Shown here: piece after piece, positions 63,561 to 64,000 of the stretch
Position numbering within the stretch: position 1 is the stretch's first letter
How the letters are laid out: the number at the start of each line of letters is the position of its first letter
NCBI GenBank assembly: GCA_963787005.1
Contig: CAWBBX010000105.1
Location: 1 to 64,000 of the forward strand
DNA: 64,000 bases
Direction of reading: 5' to 3'
Source: FEN-1297 sp963787005
GTDB lineage: Bacteria; Bacteroidota; Ignavibacteria; Ignavibacteriales; Ignavibacteriaceae
Notes under the pieces: model-generated
What the model saw: the letters and a program-made list of their open reading frames with translations, nothing else
Told to the model about the DNA's origin: nothing
Database searches by the model: none
Position numbers and translations under genes: made by a program

Positions 63561-64000
63561 TTAATCCATAATCATTCTGAGAAACGAAGAACTATCCTCG
63601 TCATCGTCATCTTTGTTTTCTGATTCGGCGTTGACTTTATTCGATTTATCCTTCAGCCAATTATACCTTGACGTATCGAACCCGAGACCGCTGTTAGGCG
63701 CTGCTTCCTCGTTGATTTTTCCTTTATCCTCTTCTTCTTTGCTTTCACCTAAAGATGTTTTAGGGCTCTTTACTCTTAGAATTGTAGGTACGTCGAGATC
63801 CTCAGAATCTACCTCGTTGTTTTCTAGGAAATTAAACCCGCCTCTGAATGTATCGGCACTTTTCGGTTTCGACTGTACAGTCTTGGCAGCAGCGGAAAAG
63901 CTTTGATGTGCCCCGTCGAAACCTGTAGCTATTACGGTATAAGATATGTAATCGTTCATTTCTTCTTTTCTGACGCAACCGAATATAACGTTCGCTTCCT
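63561..64000 (-). CDS. ftsZ: Cell-division protein FtsZ, C-terminal part (truncated by window end)
   Basis: The open frame runs in from the right edge as EANVIFGCVRKEE then ISYTVIATGFD, the end of the FtsZ GTPase/C-terminal core (NVIFGxV ... VTVIATGF). After that comes a variable linker of about 120 residues, Glu/Lys/Asp-rich. Two segments resemble the conserved C-terminal peptide: DLDVPTILR in the middle and SSSFLRMIMD at the very end. FtsZ polymerises at mid-cell to start division; the C-terminal peptide binds membrane tethers. A Met at 63959 is internal, not the start. Confidence 0.93.
   Translation of the reverse strand, partial: EANVIFGCVRKEEMNDYISYTVIATGFDGAHQSFSAAAKTVQSKPKSADTFRGGFNFLENNEVDSEDLDVPTILRVKSPKTSLGESKEEEDKGKINEEAAPNSGLGFDTSRYNWLKDKSNKVNAESENKDDDDEDSSSFLRMIMD

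Overview
The window looks like chromosomal DNA from a member of the Ignavibacteria, or a close relative in the Bacteroidota/Chlorobiota (FCB) group. The main evidence is three large secreted proteins ending in a type IX secretion (T9SS) type A sorting domain with the NYPNPFNPST signature, together with DUF4783-, DUF5683- and DUF4412-like proteins, many lipoproteins, a PEGA-domain Ser/Thr kinase and a 7TMR-DISM histidine kinase. The species cannot be named from the sequence alone. There is no rRNA, phage, transposase or CRISPR array.

Layout. 0-9 kb: the tail of a Cu(I) P-type ATPase faces a minus-strand efflux cluster (AraC-type membrane regulator, outer-membrane-like protein, SDR-like protein, TolC, membrane fusion protein, RND pump). 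9.4-11.5 kb: groES-groEL behind a canonical promoter overlapped by a perfect CIRCE operator and closed by a terminator. 11.6-18 kb: a TPR protein, a protein with three CbbX/SpoVK-type AAA+ modules, and an ABC exporter pair. 18-26 kb: minus-strand envelope and signalling genes (lipoproteins, DUF5683, kelch T9SS protein, Ser/Thr kinase, sigma-54 activator). 26-35.7 kb: a yeast-type cytosine deaminase, small secreted proteins, a phosphoesterase, a CoA-transferase, alanine dehydrogenase, a 2-hydroxyacid dehydrogenase, a fused SpmAB membrane protein and a cell-wall amidase. 35.9-44.7 kb: a single-chain AddA-like helicase-nuclease, a very large NtrY-like histidine kinase coupled to a DUF4783 protein, and a fibronectin-III lipoprotein. 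44.9-49 kb: pyrR-pyrB-pyrC with a PyrR-type attenuator, then an OmpA-family protein. 49.3-49.85 kb: a tRNA-Pro gene embedded in decayed copies of a tRNA plus GIY-YIG nuclease unit. 50-56.6 kb: a MacB/FtsX-like permease, YajQ, and a histidine kinase/response regulator pair. 56.8-63 kb: RCC1-repeat and HExxH-containing T9SS cargo, a DUF4412 protein and an orphan sorting-domain relic. The window ends in a CPXCG protein and the 3' end of ftsZ.

The least expected observations are the tRNA-Pro/GIY-YIG repeat unit, in which the nuclease start codon lies 2 nt after the tRNA 3' end; short palindromes inserted into tRNA copies and, in frame, into the RCC1 protein; a PyrR-type leader; an SDR with both catalytic residues replaced; and a compact three-way-junction RNA candidate at 18.1 kb. 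All family assignments come from reading motifs by eye; no database search was run.
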